From Mycolicibacterium sp. HK-90 (lineage in GTDB: Bacteria; Actinomycetota; Actinomycetes; Mycobacteriales; Mycobacteriaceae): a stretch of 64,000 bases of DNA. Positions 54,809-64,000 of this stretch are shown piece by piece; the stretch's first letter is position 1, and each line of letters opens with the position of its first letter. A program made the translations under genes and the position numbers. The DNA lies in assembly GCF_030486405.1 (NCBI RefSeq), contig NZ_CP129613.1, forward strand, positions 3,720,001 through 3,784,000. Direction: 5' to 3'. Below the pieces are notes generated by a model. That model had not been told where the DNA came from. It made no database searches and worked only from the letters and a program-made list of their open reading frames with translations.

Positions 54809-55993
54809 ATGTCCTCGACCCGGCTGCAGTCTCTGGACGTCCTGCGCGGTATCGCGATCCTCGGCACGCTCGGCACCAACATCTGGATCTTCACCAATCC
54901 CGAGGGCCTGATCGGCTACCTCAACGGCCCGCCGGACTCACCGTGGCGACCCGTCGAGATCGCGCTGCAGGTCCTCGCCCAGGGCAAGTTCCTCGGCCTG
55001 CTCACCGTGATGTTCGGGATCGGCCTTGCCCTGCAACAACGTTCAGCGCTACGCGCCGGTCTGCGGTGGCCCGGCAGCTACCCGTGGCGGGCGATGTTGC
55101 TGCTCGTCGACGGCATCGTGCATTTCGTGTTGTTCACCGAGTTCGACGTTCTGACGGGCTATGCCATCACCGGCTGGATCGTGTCCTACCTGCTGGTGAC
55201 CAGCCCGCGCGCACAGCGCCGGATCATCGCGTGCGCCGCGGTCGTGCACATCGCGATGCTGAGCGCCATCACCGTCATCCTGCTCAGCGCGGCCGGTAGC
55301 ACCGGTTCGTCCCGGCCACTCGACCCCAATCCCTATGCGGATGGCTCGTTCTGGGACCTGGTGGCGTTCCGGCTCGACCACGTGTTGTTCTTCCGGCTGG
55401 AGACACTACTCATCTTCCCGATGTCGATCGCCTTGTTCCTGTTGGGAGCCAGACTGTTTCACGCCGGTGTACTGGAGGCACGTGGCGCCGTGTTGCGGCG
55501 GCGGCTGATGTGGGTGGGGTTCGCGGTGGCCGCACCCCTCGACATCGCGCTGGAGGTCGCCGGCGGCGGCCCGGGATTGATCCTGGCCCGCTACGGTGTG
55601 GCGCCGTTCGTCTCGATGGGCATCCTGGCAGTGGTGGCCGAGTTCTATGCTCGGCGCCCAACACCCGGATGGACGGGACGCCGGTTGGCCGAGGTCGGCC
55701 GGATGGCGTTGTCCAGCTACGTGTTACAGAACGTGCTGGCATCGGCGATCTGCTACGGCTGGGGTTTCGGGCTGGCAGCCGCCACGCCGACGGCAGAACG
55801 CGTACCGGTCACGGTGGCGGTCTACCTGGTCGTGGTCGCGGTCGTGATGTGTTTCGCGCACCTGTGGCTACGCCGGTTCCGCCGGGGCCCGGTTGAGTGG
55901 CTGTGGAACTCCAGCTACCGGGCGTTGGCCGACCGCACCCGTGGCCCGCAACCGGCGCCACACGGCCGAGGCCTGACGCGTCAGAGCTTGTAA
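54809..55993 (+). CDS. DUF418 membrane protein
   Basis: A 394-residue polytopic protein. The N-terminal signature RLQSLDVLRGIAILGTLGTN and the C-terminal DUF418 block (LAEVGRMALSSYVLQNVLASAICYG) define the family, which is related to acyltransferase-3/heparan acetyltransferase-like membrane proteins. About ten hydrophobic helices. The substrate is unknown. It is probably repressed by the divergent TetR. The last 13 bases overlap the convergent adenosine-specific kinase gene. Confidence 0.9.
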   Translation: MSSTRLQSLDVLRGIAILGTLGTNIWIFTNPEGLIGYLNGPPDSPWRPVEIALQVLAQGKFLGLLTVMFGIGLALQQRSALRAGLRWPGSYPWRAMLLLVDGIVHFVLFTEFDVLTGYAITGWIVSYLLVTSPRAQRRIIACAAVVHIAMLSAITVILLSAAGSTGSSRPLDPNPYADGSFWDLVAFRLDHVLFFRLETLLIFPMSIALFLLGARLFHAGVLEARGAVLRRRLMWVGFAVAAPLDIALEVAGGGPGLILARYGVAPFVSMGILAVVAEFYARRPTPGWTGRRLAEVGRMALSSYVLQNVLASAICYGWGFGLAAATPTAERVPVTVAVYLVVVAVVMCFAHLWLRRFRRGPVEWLWNSSYRALADRTRGPQPAPHGRGLTRQSL

Positions 55994-56478
55994 CCGATCG
56001 CGCGCAACAGATCCCGTCGCGCCGCCTCGTCGTCATCGGATTCGACGCCCAGGGGCGGCTGACCGTCGACGACGCCCACGATGCCGCGGCCGAGCGGGGT
56101 GACGGCGATCAACACATCGACCGGATTGGCGGTGGCGCAGAAGATCGAACAGACCTCGGGCACTCCCTTGACCGGGTTGAGGACGTTCACCGGGAAGCCG
56201 TCGCGCAGGAAGATCACAAACGTGTGTCCCGCGGCGATCGACAGCGCGTTACGCACCGCCAGCTCGACCAGCTCGGGATCGTTTCCGCTGCGGCGCACCA
56301 GCCGTGGCCCGGACGCTTCGCAGAAGGCCAGCCCGAACCGCAACGACGGGCTGACCCCCACCATCGCCTCGTGCAGGTCCTCGACCGTCTTGATGAAGTG
56401 CGCCTGACCGATGACGACGTTGAGGTCGTCGGGTTTGTCCACGGATACCACGTCCCAGGACGGCGCCGGTGCAGTCAC
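55981..56478 (-). CDS. Adenosine-specific kinase-like protein
   Basis: A 165-residue protein of the DUF355/adenosine-specific kinase family, first characterised in archaea (Pyrobaculum PAE2307). Typical stretches are VIIGQAHFIKTVEDLHEA-like (here VVIGQAHFIKTVEDLHEAMV), FGLAFCEASGPRLVRRSGND and a central hydrophobic block with the motif NPVKGVPEVCSIFCATANPV. The actual activity in actinobacteria is unverified. It starts 53 bases downstream of the mpa stop on the same strand and could be co-transcribed. Confidence 0.88.
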   Translation of the reverse strand: MTAPAPSWDVVSVDKPDDLNVVIGQAHFIKTVEDLHEAMVGVSPSLRFGLAFCEASGPRLVRRSGNDPELVELAVRNALSIAAGHTFVIFLRDGFPVNVLNPVKGVPEVCSIFCATANPVDVLIAVTPLGRGIVGVVDGQPPLGVESDDDEAARRDLLRAIGYKL

Positions 56479-56531
56479 ATGTTCATGCTGCCACCGTCGC
56501 CGCCGGGACGAGTGCCGATTCGGCCAAGGGC

Positions 56532-58376
56532 TTAGAGGTACTGCCCCAGGTTCGACTCGGTGTCAATGGCACGGCTGGCCGACGAGCTCTTCCCGGTGAC
56601 CAGGGTGCGGATGTAGACGATCCGCTCGCCCTTCTTACCCGAGATCCGGGCCCAGTCATCGGGATTCGTGGTGTTGGGCAGGTCCTCGTTCTCCGCGAAC
56701 TCGTCGACGATCGAATCGAGCAGGTGCTGGATGCGCAGACCGGGCTGACCGGTCTCCAGCACGCTCTTGATGGCGTTCTTCTTCGCCCGGTCGACGACGT
56801 TCTGGATCATGGCGCCGGAGTTGAAGTCCTTGAAGTACATGACTTCCTTGTCACCGTTGGCGTAGGTGACCTCCAGGAACCGGTTGTCGTCGATCTCGGC
56901 GTACATCCGGTCCACAACCTTCTCGATCATGGTCTTGATCGTCAGGGAGCGGTCGCCACCGAACTCGGCGAGATCGTCGGCATGCACCGGCAGCGCCTCG
57001 GTCAGGTACTTGCTGAAGATGTCCTGTGCCGATTCGGCGTCGGGGCGCTCGATCTTGATCTTGACGTCCAGGCGGCCAGGCCGCAGGATCGCCGGGTCGA
57101 TCATGTCCTCGCGGTTGGAGGCGCCGATCACGATGACGTTCTCCAGCCCTTCCACGCCGTCGATCTCCGAAAGCAGCTGCGGCACAACGGTTGTCTCGAC
57201 ATCAGAGCTGACGCCGGTGCCACGGGTACGGAAGATCGAGTCCATCTCGTCGAAGAACACGATCACCGGGGTGCCCTCGGACGCCTTCTCCCGGGCGCGC
57301 TGGAAGATCAGCCGGATGTGGCGCTCGGTCTCGCCGACGAACTTGTTCAGCAGCTCGGGGCCCTTGATGTTGAGGAAGTAGCTCTTCGCCTCACGGGCGT
57401 CGTCGCCACGAACCTCGGCCATCTTCTTCGCGAGTGAGTTCGCCACCGCCTTGGCGATCAGCGTCTTACCGCAACCGGGAGGACCGTAGAGCAGCACACC
57501 CTTCGGCGGGCGCAGCGAGTACTCGCGGTAGAGCTCCTTGTGCAGGAACGGCAGCTCGACCGCATCGCGGATCTGCTCGATCTGGCGGCCGAGGCCACCG
57601 ATGTCGTTGTAGCTGACATCCGGCACCTCTTCGAGCACCAGATCCTCGACCTCGGCCTTGGGGATTCGCTCGAAGGCGTAGCCCGCCTTGGTGTCGACCA
57701 GCAGTGAATCGCCGGGGCGCAGCCTGCGCGGCCGGTCGTCGTCGAGATCGAGAGCGGCCGACTCCTCGGGCAGATCCTCGACCGCGATCAGGGGCTCGGC
57801 CAGCCAGACGATGCGCTCCTCGTCGGCATGCCCGACCACCAGGGCCCGGTGCCCGTCGGCCAGGATCTCGCGCAACGTGCTGATCTCGCCGACCGCCTCG
57901 AAGGTTCCGGCCTCGACGACCGTGAGCGCCTCGTTCAGCCGGACCGTCTGGCCCTGCTTGAGGGATGCCGTCTCGATGTTCGGCGAGCAGGTCAGTCGCA
58001 TCTTGCGGCCAGAGGTGAAGACGTCGACGGTCTCGTCCTCGTGGGTGCCCAACAGCACGCCGTAGCCGCTGGGCGGCTGGCCCAGTCGGTCCACTTCCTC
58101 GCGCAGGGCGAGCAGCTGCTGGCGAGCTTCCTTGAGGGTGTCCATGAGCTTCGCATTTCGGGAGGCGAGCGAGTCGATCCGCGCCTCAAGCTGGTGGACA
58201 TCGCGGGCGCTACGCAGTCCGCTCTGGGGACCTACCGCGTTCTCCAGTTGCTCACGCAGAACCGCGGCCTCACGGCGCAGCGATTCCAGCTCGGCGGCGT
58301 CATCGCTGGACATGGGCTGCGAGTGGCCCGCCGAGAAACTCTCGGCAAAGCCGTCCGAACGCTCTGACTCACTCAT
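56532..58376 (-). CDS. mpa: Proteasome-associated ATPase Mpa/ARC
   Basis: A 614-residue AAA+ unfoldase that recruits pupylated proteins and feeds them to the 20S core. The N-terminal coiled coil (residues about 20-80, [19 protein letters not shown]) binds Pup. Two OB domains follow, then the AAA module with Walker [16 protein letters not shown], Walker [13 protein letters not shown] and an arginine-finger region. The C-terminal Gly-Gln-Tyr-Leu is the proteasome-docking motif. ATG 58376 has a GGGAGGGAG ribosome site upstream. The gene lies 7.6 kb upstream of the ectA end, away from dop-pup-prcBA. Confidence 0.98.
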   Translation of the reverse strand: MSESERSDGFAESFSAGHSQPMSSDDAAELESLRREAAVLREQLENAVGPQSGLRSARDVHQLEARIDSLASRNAKLMDTLKEARQQLLALREEVDRLGQPPSGYGVLLGTHEDETVDVFTSGRKMRLTCSPNIETASLKQGQTVRLNEALTVVEAGTFEAVGEISTLREILADGHRALVVGHADEERIVWLAEPLIAVEDLPEESAALDLDDDRPRRLRPGDSLLVDTKAGYAFERIPKAEVEDLVLEEVPDVSYNDIGGLGRQIEQIRDAVELPFLHKELYREYSLRPPKGVLLYGPPGCGKTLIAKAVANSLAKKMAEVRGDDAREAKSYFLNIKGPELLNKFVGETERHIRLIFQRAREKASEGTPVIVFFDEMDSIFRTRGTGVSSDVETTVVPQLLSEIDGVEGLENVIVIGASNREDMIDPAILRPGRLDVKIKIERPDAESAQDIFSKYLTEALPVHADDLAEFGGDRSLTIKTMIEKVVDRMYAEIDDNRFLEVTYANGDKEVMYFKDFNSGAMIQNVVDRAKKNAIKSVLETGQPGLRIQHLLDSIVDEFAENEDLPNTTNPDDWARISGKKGERIVYIRTLVTGKSSSASRAIDTESNLGQYL

Positions 58377-58521
58377 ATTGCGCTCCCTCCCGCACCGCAA
58401 GTTGGTGCAGTAACAACTTCAACGCTACCGGCGATTCAGCCATTGTGTGCGCTCTAGGAACTAGACACACCAGCACCACTGTTAGCCTCTAAGTTCAGTT
58501 GGTCCGATCGAAAGGACAGTC

Positions 58522-59025
58522 GTGACCCCGAAAACCCTCGTTACCGGCTTTATCACCGCAGCTGCAGCCGCCGCTGTGGTTGGCGGAGCAGCGGCGGGTG
58601 TGACTTCTATTGCATCCAGCGGCATGTCGGCCGCACCGGCGATCCAGCCGGTCGTGTTCGGCGCGCCGCTGCCGGCCGCGCCGGCGCCCGAGCTGGCGTC
58701 GCCGCTGGTGCAGACCCTGCAGGTGCTCGCCGGTGGCGGTTCCTTCAGCGGTAAGGCCCCCTACATCCAGGGCGGTATCGGTCGCATCGAGGCCATCGCC
58801 GCCGACCGTGCGTACAACAAGGCCGCCGCGGAAGGAAAGTTCCCGCTGACCTTCAACGTCGCCAATATCGATCAGCAGGGCGGCGTGGCTTACGCCGACG
58901 TCACCGCTACCTCGGCCACCGGCGGCACCGCCACCCAGAACATCCAGTTCGTGGCCGGCCCGAGCCCGACCGGCTGGCAGATCTCCAAGGGATCGGCCAT
59001 GGCCCTGCTGTCCTCCGTCGGCTGA
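58522..59025 (+). CDS. MTB12/CFP-2-like low-molecular-weight antigen
   Basis: A 167-residue secreted protein. The signal peptide is residues 1-39 (TGFITAAAAAAVVGGAAAGVTSIA), and the mature domain (LVQTLQVLAGGGSFSGKAPYIQGGIGRIEA...FPLTFNVANIDQQGGVAYADVT) matches the mycobacterial MTB12 family, with an SnoaL-like fold. The function is unknown; M. tuberculosis MTB12 is a secreted T-cell antigen. GTG 58522 is supported by GAAAGGA upstream. A related lipoprotein follows nine bases later. Confidence 0.92.
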   Translation: MTPKTLVTGFITAAAAAAVVGGAAAGVTSIASSGMSAAPAIQPVVFGAPLPAAPAPELASPLVQTLQVLAGGGSFSGKAPYIQGGIGRIEAIAADRAYNKAAAEGKFPLTFNVANIDQQGGVAYADVTATSATGGTATQNIQFVAGPSPTGWQISKGSAMALLSSVG

Positions 59026-59033
59026 GTAGGTAG

Positions 59034-59582
59034 TTGAACCGCAGCCGTATCGCAGTCCTGAGTGCCGCCACGATCGTGGCGGCACTTGGGCTCTGTGGGT
59101 GCAGCAGCGACGACGGTGCGGCCGAGACCTCGCGGCCGACGGCCGGCGTTCCGACGACGACGGCTCCGGCCGCCGCGCCCAGTGCACCGCTGCCCGCCGC
59201 CGACGCCCTGACCGCGGTGCTGTACCGACTGGCCGATGTCAATGTTCCCGGTGCCGACAAGGTCGGCCTGGTAGAGCAGGGCACCGCCGACGACGCCGCC
59301 GCGCTGGACAAATTCGGCCGCGCGCTGGTCGACAACGGGTTTGCCCCACTGACCTTCGAGGCCACCGATCTGGCCTGGGCACAGGCCGAGCCGGCCAATG
59401 TGGTGGCGACCGTCAACGTCACCGCCGGCGGAGAAGACTCCGAGCGCAACTTCAGCTTCCCGATGGAATTCACCCAGCACGGCGGTGAGTGGCAGCTGAC
59501 CCGGCACACCGCCGATCTTCTACTCGTGATGGGCGCCGGTGCCGAAGCGTCCGCACCGCCCGCCCCGACACCACCACGCTGA
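59034..59582 (+). CDS. Putative lipoprotein related to MTB12
   Basis: A 182-residue protein with a lipoprotein signal peptide ending LGLCGC|SS (Cys 23) and an Ala/Pro/Thr linker. A domain of about 110 residues (LTAVLYRLADVNVPGADKVGLVEQG...LTFEATDLAWAQAEPANVVATVNVTAG) parallels the mature MTB12 domain next door. The start is TTG 59034, with a GTAGG ribosome-like site. The pair probably arose by duplication, with one copy lipid-anchored. TTG is inferred because no ATG/GTG precedes the signal peptide in frame. Confidence 0.82.
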   Translation: MNRSRIAVLSAATIVAALGLCGCSSDDGAAETSRPTAGVPTTTAPAAAPSAPLPAADALTAVLYRLADVNVPGADKVGLVEQGTADDAAALDKFGRALVDNGFAPLTFEATDLAWAQAEPANVVATVNVTAGGEDSERNFSFPMEFTQHGGEWQLTRHTADLLLVMGAGAEASAPPAPTPPR

Positions 59583-59588
59583 GCCGGC

Positions 59589-59882
59589 ATGTGGATCGGC
59601 TGGCTGGAGTTCGACCTGCTGCTCGGTGACGTGCACTCGCTCAAGCAGAAGCGCTCGGTGATCCGGCCCGTGATCGCCGAGTTGCACCGCAGGCTCGCCG
59701 TATCGGCGGCCGAGACCGGAACCCATGATCTGCACCGCCGCGCCGGCATCGGCGTCGCCCTGGTCGCCGCCGACCGTGCCCACGTGGTCGCGGTGCTCGA
59801 CACCGCCGAACGACTGGTCGCGGACCGGCCGGAACTCGAACTGCTCTCGACCCGCAGGGGCCTGCACCACAGCGACGACTAG
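59589..59882 (+). CDS. DUF503 protein
   Basis: A 97-residue alpha/beta protein of the DUF503 (YlxP-like) family: WIGWLEFDLLLGDVHSLKQKRSVIRPVI is diagnostic. YlxP-type genes often sit near rbfA/infB; here it follows the MTB12-like lipoprotein by six bases. The function is unknown. The remaining 117 bases to the convergent trmI stop hold no clear terminator. Confidence 0.92.
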   Translation: MWIGWLEFDLLLGDVHSLKQKRSVIRPVIAELHRRLAVSAAETGTHDLHRRAGIGVALVAADRAHVVAVLDTAERLVADRPELELLSTRRGLHHSDD

Positions 59883-59999
59883 ATCGCCCCGCGCGTCGGG
59901 CCCCAAATCGTCGCCGCTTCCTACACCAGGGCGGCGGTCACGGTGGCGGAGCAGCCCTCGCGCAGAAACGGCGAAGGCAGCAGAACAATCGGAGCTCGG

Positions 60000-61786
<1,787 letters not shown>

Positions 61787-61790
<4 letters not shown>

Positions 61791-62584
61791 TCGGATGTCA
61801 CTACCATCGGCGCGGAACCGATGGTGAGTACCAGCTGTTCGAATCCACCGCCGACACCCGCAGCAACTGGGACCCGGCGATCCAACACGGCTCGCCACCG
61901 CTGGCACTGCTGACCAAGTCGATCGAGGAACTGACCGCGGGCACCGGCTTGCGGATCGGGCGGTTGACCCTCGACATCCTCGGTGCGATTCCGGTTGCGC
62001 CGGTGCGGGTTCGGTCCTGGGTGGACCGCCCGGGCGCACGGATCTCGATGGTCGCCTCGGAGATGGAGGCAGCCCGGCCCGACGGCAGCTGGCGGGCCGT
62101 GGCGCGGGTGACGGCCTGGCTGCTCGCCCCGAGCGACACCAGTGACGTTGTCACCGACCGCTTTCCGCCCTTGGTCGAGGGCGATGCCGCCGACGTGGCG
62201 CACAGCTGGGAAGGCGCACCGGGTTACCTGGAGAGTGTCTCCTGGCGGCGGCAGCGTACTGCCGAGGGCGAGTCGGCCGTGGCGTGGATGAGCCCGCTGA
62301 CGCCGGTGGTCGACGACGAGGAGACGACGGCCGTGCAGCGGCTGGCCCTGGTGGTGGATTCGGCCAATGGCATTGGTGCAGCGCTGGATCCACAGAAGTT
62401 CGTCTTCATGAACACCGACACGTCAGTACATCTGCACCGGTTGCCGGAAGGCTCGGACTTCGCGTTGCGCGCCCGCGGCTCGATCGGGCCCGACGGTATC
62501 GGCGCGACGACGGCTGAGATCTTCGACCGCCAAGGGTTCATCGGCACCTCCGCCCAGACCCTGCTGGTGATGCGGGTGCCATGA
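61787..62584 (+). CDS. Acyl-CoA thioesterase-like (double hotdog) protein
   Basis: A 265-residue protein of the TesB-like thioesterase family: the N-terminal hotdog (NWDPAIQHGSPPLALLTKSIEE...LTLDILGAIPVAPVRVRSWV) and the C-terminal hotdog (TDTSVHLHRLPEGSDFALRARGSIG). Mycobacteria carry many of these; the substrate is unknown. ATG 61787 overlaps the nuclease stop and the TGA overlaps the DinB ATG, so three genes form a coupled chain. Confidence 0.9.
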
Positions 62585-63087
62585 TCGCCGAACTGCGCCG
62601 CCAGTTCGACCTGGCCTGGGCGCTCACCGATCTTCACCTTTCCGCGCTGTCCGACGAGGATCACCTGTGGGAGCCGGGCCCGTTGGTGTGGACGGTTCAC
62701 CAGGATTCGTCAGGTCGGTGGCGGCCGGACTTCGCCGAGATCGAGCCCGACCCGATTCCCGTGCCGACCATCGGCTGGCTCAGCTGGCACATCATCTTCT
62801 GGTGGTCGGGCGCCCTGGCTGACGTCGACGGCCAGACACCACCGGCACCGACCGAGATCGAGTGGCCCGGCCCCGGCGCCGCAGTGCAGCGGATCAGGGT
62901 GCTGAGCGCCCGCTGGAGCGGCCTGCTGGAATCGTTGACCGACACGGATCTGCTTGCCCCGGTGACATTTCCGTGGGGCAAGGACGCCGGCCGGTCACTG
63001 GGCGACATGGCGATGTGGTTGAACATCGAGCTCACGAAGAACGCCTCGGAGATCGGTCAACTGCGCCTGCTGCGGGCCGCACGCTGA
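62581..63087 (+). CDS. DinB-family protein
   Basis: A 168-residue four-helix bundle of the DinB/YfiT type (FDLAWALTDLHLSALSDEDHLWEPG; TIGWLSWHIIFWWSGAL). The central His fits a metal site, but the other usual histidines are not obvious. Members include bacillithiol/mycothiol-dependent transferases and proteins of unknown function. ATGA overlap with the thioesterase gene indicates joint translation. Confidence 0.9.
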   Translation: MIAELRRQFDLAWALTDLHLSALSDEDHLWEPGPLVWTVHQDSSGRWRPDFAEIEPDPIPVPTIGWLSWHIIFWWSGALADVDGQTPPAPTEIEWPGPGAAVQRIRVLSARWSGLLESLTDTDLLAPVTFPWGKDAGRSLGDMAMWLNIELTKNASEIGQLRLLRAAR

Positions 63088-63109
63088 TCGCGTCGGCTCC
63101 GGTTTCTGG

Positions 63110-63472
63110 TCAGATGCTCCCCGGCATACCGGGCATACTCCCCGGCATACCGGGGATGCTGCCGGGCATGCCCGGCGGCGGACCGCTGCCGTAGGGCATC
63201 CCGTCGGGCATCGTGCTGCCGGGCAGATCGCTCCCGACAGGCGGCGGCGGCGCCGGCGGGGCATACGGACCTCCCGCACACGCCGGATCGACCGGCGACA
63301 TGATGCAGCTGGGGTCCGACGGACCGGTGGGCGCTTCGAATCCACCCTCGCAGCCGACCAGAGTCGGGTCCGCGATGCAGTTGGGGTCGCCCGGGTTGGG
63401 GTTCGCGTTAGCCGGGGCAGCCACACCGACGGCAGCCATCCCGATCAATACCGCGGCAAGTGCAGTTCGCAT
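63110..63472 (-). CDS. Secreted Cys-containing protein with Met-Pro-Gly repeats
   Basis: A 120-residue protein with a signal peptide (MRTALAAVLIGMAAVGVAAPANA). A short mature domain has four cysteines (DPNCIADPTLVGC; DPSCIMSPVDPAC) in two similar PxDPxC...C units, which suggests an internal duplication. A Pro-rich linker leads to the C-terminal repeats PGMPGSI/PGMPGSM. The repeats are visible in DNA at 63119-63178 (ccgggcatac-type units). The family is mycobacterial and of unknown function. Convergent with the DinB gene. Confidence 0.82.
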   Translation of the reverse strand: MRTALAAVLIGMAAVGVAAPANANPNPGDPNCIADPTLVGCEGGFEAPTGPSDPSCIMSPVDPACAGGPYAPPAPPPPVGSDLPGSTMPDGMPYGSGPPPGMPGSIPGMPGSMPGMPGSI

Positions 63473-63629
63473 CTTTGCTCCTCACGCCAACTCGATGGTT
63501 GCACGCCCGCCTCGAGTGCGGGAATGAATTTGAATTACCCGTCCACATTTGATAATTGACGCTTACGTCGACACTGGAAGGTCGGCCGCCCGCCACCCTT
63601 GAAGTTGCCGGCCAGTATATTTGCTTGCA

Positions 63630-63639
63630 TCTATATAGA
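63630..63639. promoter_or_regulatory. AT-rich palindrome TCTATATAGA before the ArsR gene
   Basis: A perfect 10-bp palindrome, flanked by TTGCA (63626-63630) and TGCAA (63645-63649), about 20 bases before ATG 63660. It lies where a -10/operator of an autoregulated ArsR gene is expected. Confidence 0.4.
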
Positions 63640-63659
63640 CGGAGTGCAATACTCGAATC

Positions 63660-63977
63660 ATGGATGTGTTCGAGGCAGTCGCCGAACCCAGTCGCCGCGC
63701 CTTGCTCGACGCCCTCGTCGACGGTGAACGCACTGCCGGCGAGCTGGTGGCCACCCTGCCCGGGCTGACGCAGCCGACGGTGTCGCGGCACCTACGGGTG
63801 CTGCGTGAGGTCGGCCTGGTCGAGGTGCGGCCAGACGCCCAACGCCGCATCTACGCATTGCGCGCCGATGGCCTGGTGCAGATCGATGAGTGGATCGAGC
63901 GTTACCGCCACTACTGGAGCGATCATCTCGACGCCCTGGAACGCCATCTCAAAGCCACCCACGAGGAGACGAAATGA
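63660..63977 (+). CDS. ArsR-family regulator
   Basis: A 105-residue winged-helix repressor (MDVFEAVAEPSRRALLDALVDGERTAGELV; LTQPTVSRHLRVLREVGLVEV). It lacks the metal-binding ELCVC motif, so it is the type usually paired with an SRPBCC/AHSA1 gene, not a metal sensor. Its TGA overlaps the ATG of the next gene (ATGA). Autoregulation through the AT-rich palindrome upstream is inferred. Confidence 0.92.
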   Translation: MDVFEAVAEPSRRALLDALVDGERTAGELVATLPGLTQPTVSRHLRVLREVGLVEVRPDAQRRIYALRADGLVQIDEWIERYRHYWSDHLDALERHLKATHEETK

Positions 63978-64000
63978 CCAGCCGCGAAGGCAAACTCATC
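63974..64000 (+). CDS. Partial gene cut by the window end, probably SRPBCC/AHSA1
   Basis: Only MTSREGKLI is visible. The ATGA overlap with the ArsR gene and the usual pairing of such regulators with AHSA1/SRPBCC-domain proteins suggest the identity; the sequence itself is too short to confirm it. Confidence 0.45.

Overview
The window is chromosomal DNA of a high-GC actinobacterium, almost certainly a rapidly growing mycobacterium of the Mycolicibacterium type. The evidence is RbpA, PafA, Pup, PrcB, PepE and an F420-dependent biliverdin reductase that read as close orthologues of Mycobacterium tuberculosis Rv2050-Rv2119 products, together with split ppm1 and lnt genes and an ectABCD cluster. 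Genes are densely packed, with many 4-base ATGA/GTGA overlaps and overlapping convergent stops. Many genes carry a TANNNT hexamer 6-8 bases before the start codon, the usual sign of leaderless mycobacterial transcripts. I saw no rRNA, tRNA, transposase, phage gene or CRISPR array.

Layout. 0-7 kb: DUF167 protein, a phosphotransferase fused to a CrtC/AttH-like domain, copper amine oxidase, carboxylesterase, a lipoprotein and a small zinc-finger protein. 7-12.7 kb: RNA polymerase-binding protein RbpA behind an ECF-sigma-like promoter, then the convergent unit FxsA / amidohydrolase / Lnt / Ppm1 (polyprenol-phosphate mannose synthesis and lipoprotein acylation). 12.8-26.5 kb: cobalamin corrin-ring genes in three units: cobN (minus, preceded by a 35-residue membrane microprotein and a structured leader), cobG-cobH-cobIJ (plus) and cobL-cobM-cobK (minus). 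A DUF4139 gene and a TetR-phosphotransferase pair sit between the last two. 26.4-31.5 kb: SDR, F420 biliverdin reductase, PepE, a hotdog-like protein, a 5'-3' exonuclease and a DUF4333 protein.

31.5-47.5 kb is the Pup-proteasome region: pafB-pafC-tatA-tatC-helY, pafA, then dop-pup-prcB-prcA. It is interrupted by a baeRF-type protein, two TetR regulators, a membrane protein, an SDR-like protein and a DUF2071 protein. The ectoine/hydroxyectoine genes ectA-ectB-ectC-ectD lie 9 bases upstream of dop on the same strand, so osmolyte synthesis and proteasome genes may share transcripts. 51-58.4 kb: accessory membrane/regulator genes (one transporter frame runs far into its convergent neighbour) and the proteasomal ATPase mpa. 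58.5-64 kb: an MTB12-type antigen and a related lipoprotein, DUF503, TrmI, a RecB-family nuclease, a thioesterase, DinB, a secreted Met/Pro/Gly-repeat protein and an ArsR regulator coupled to a gene cut by the window edge.

The most interesting unexplained parts are the structured cobN leader with its microprotein and an exact CRP-type site; twin 22-24-bp palindromes overlapping the start codon of an SDR-like protein that lacks the catalytic Tyr/Lys; a TGAC-N4-GTCA motif shared by two phosphotransferase loci 20 kb apart; and the transporter with a probable frameshifted end.
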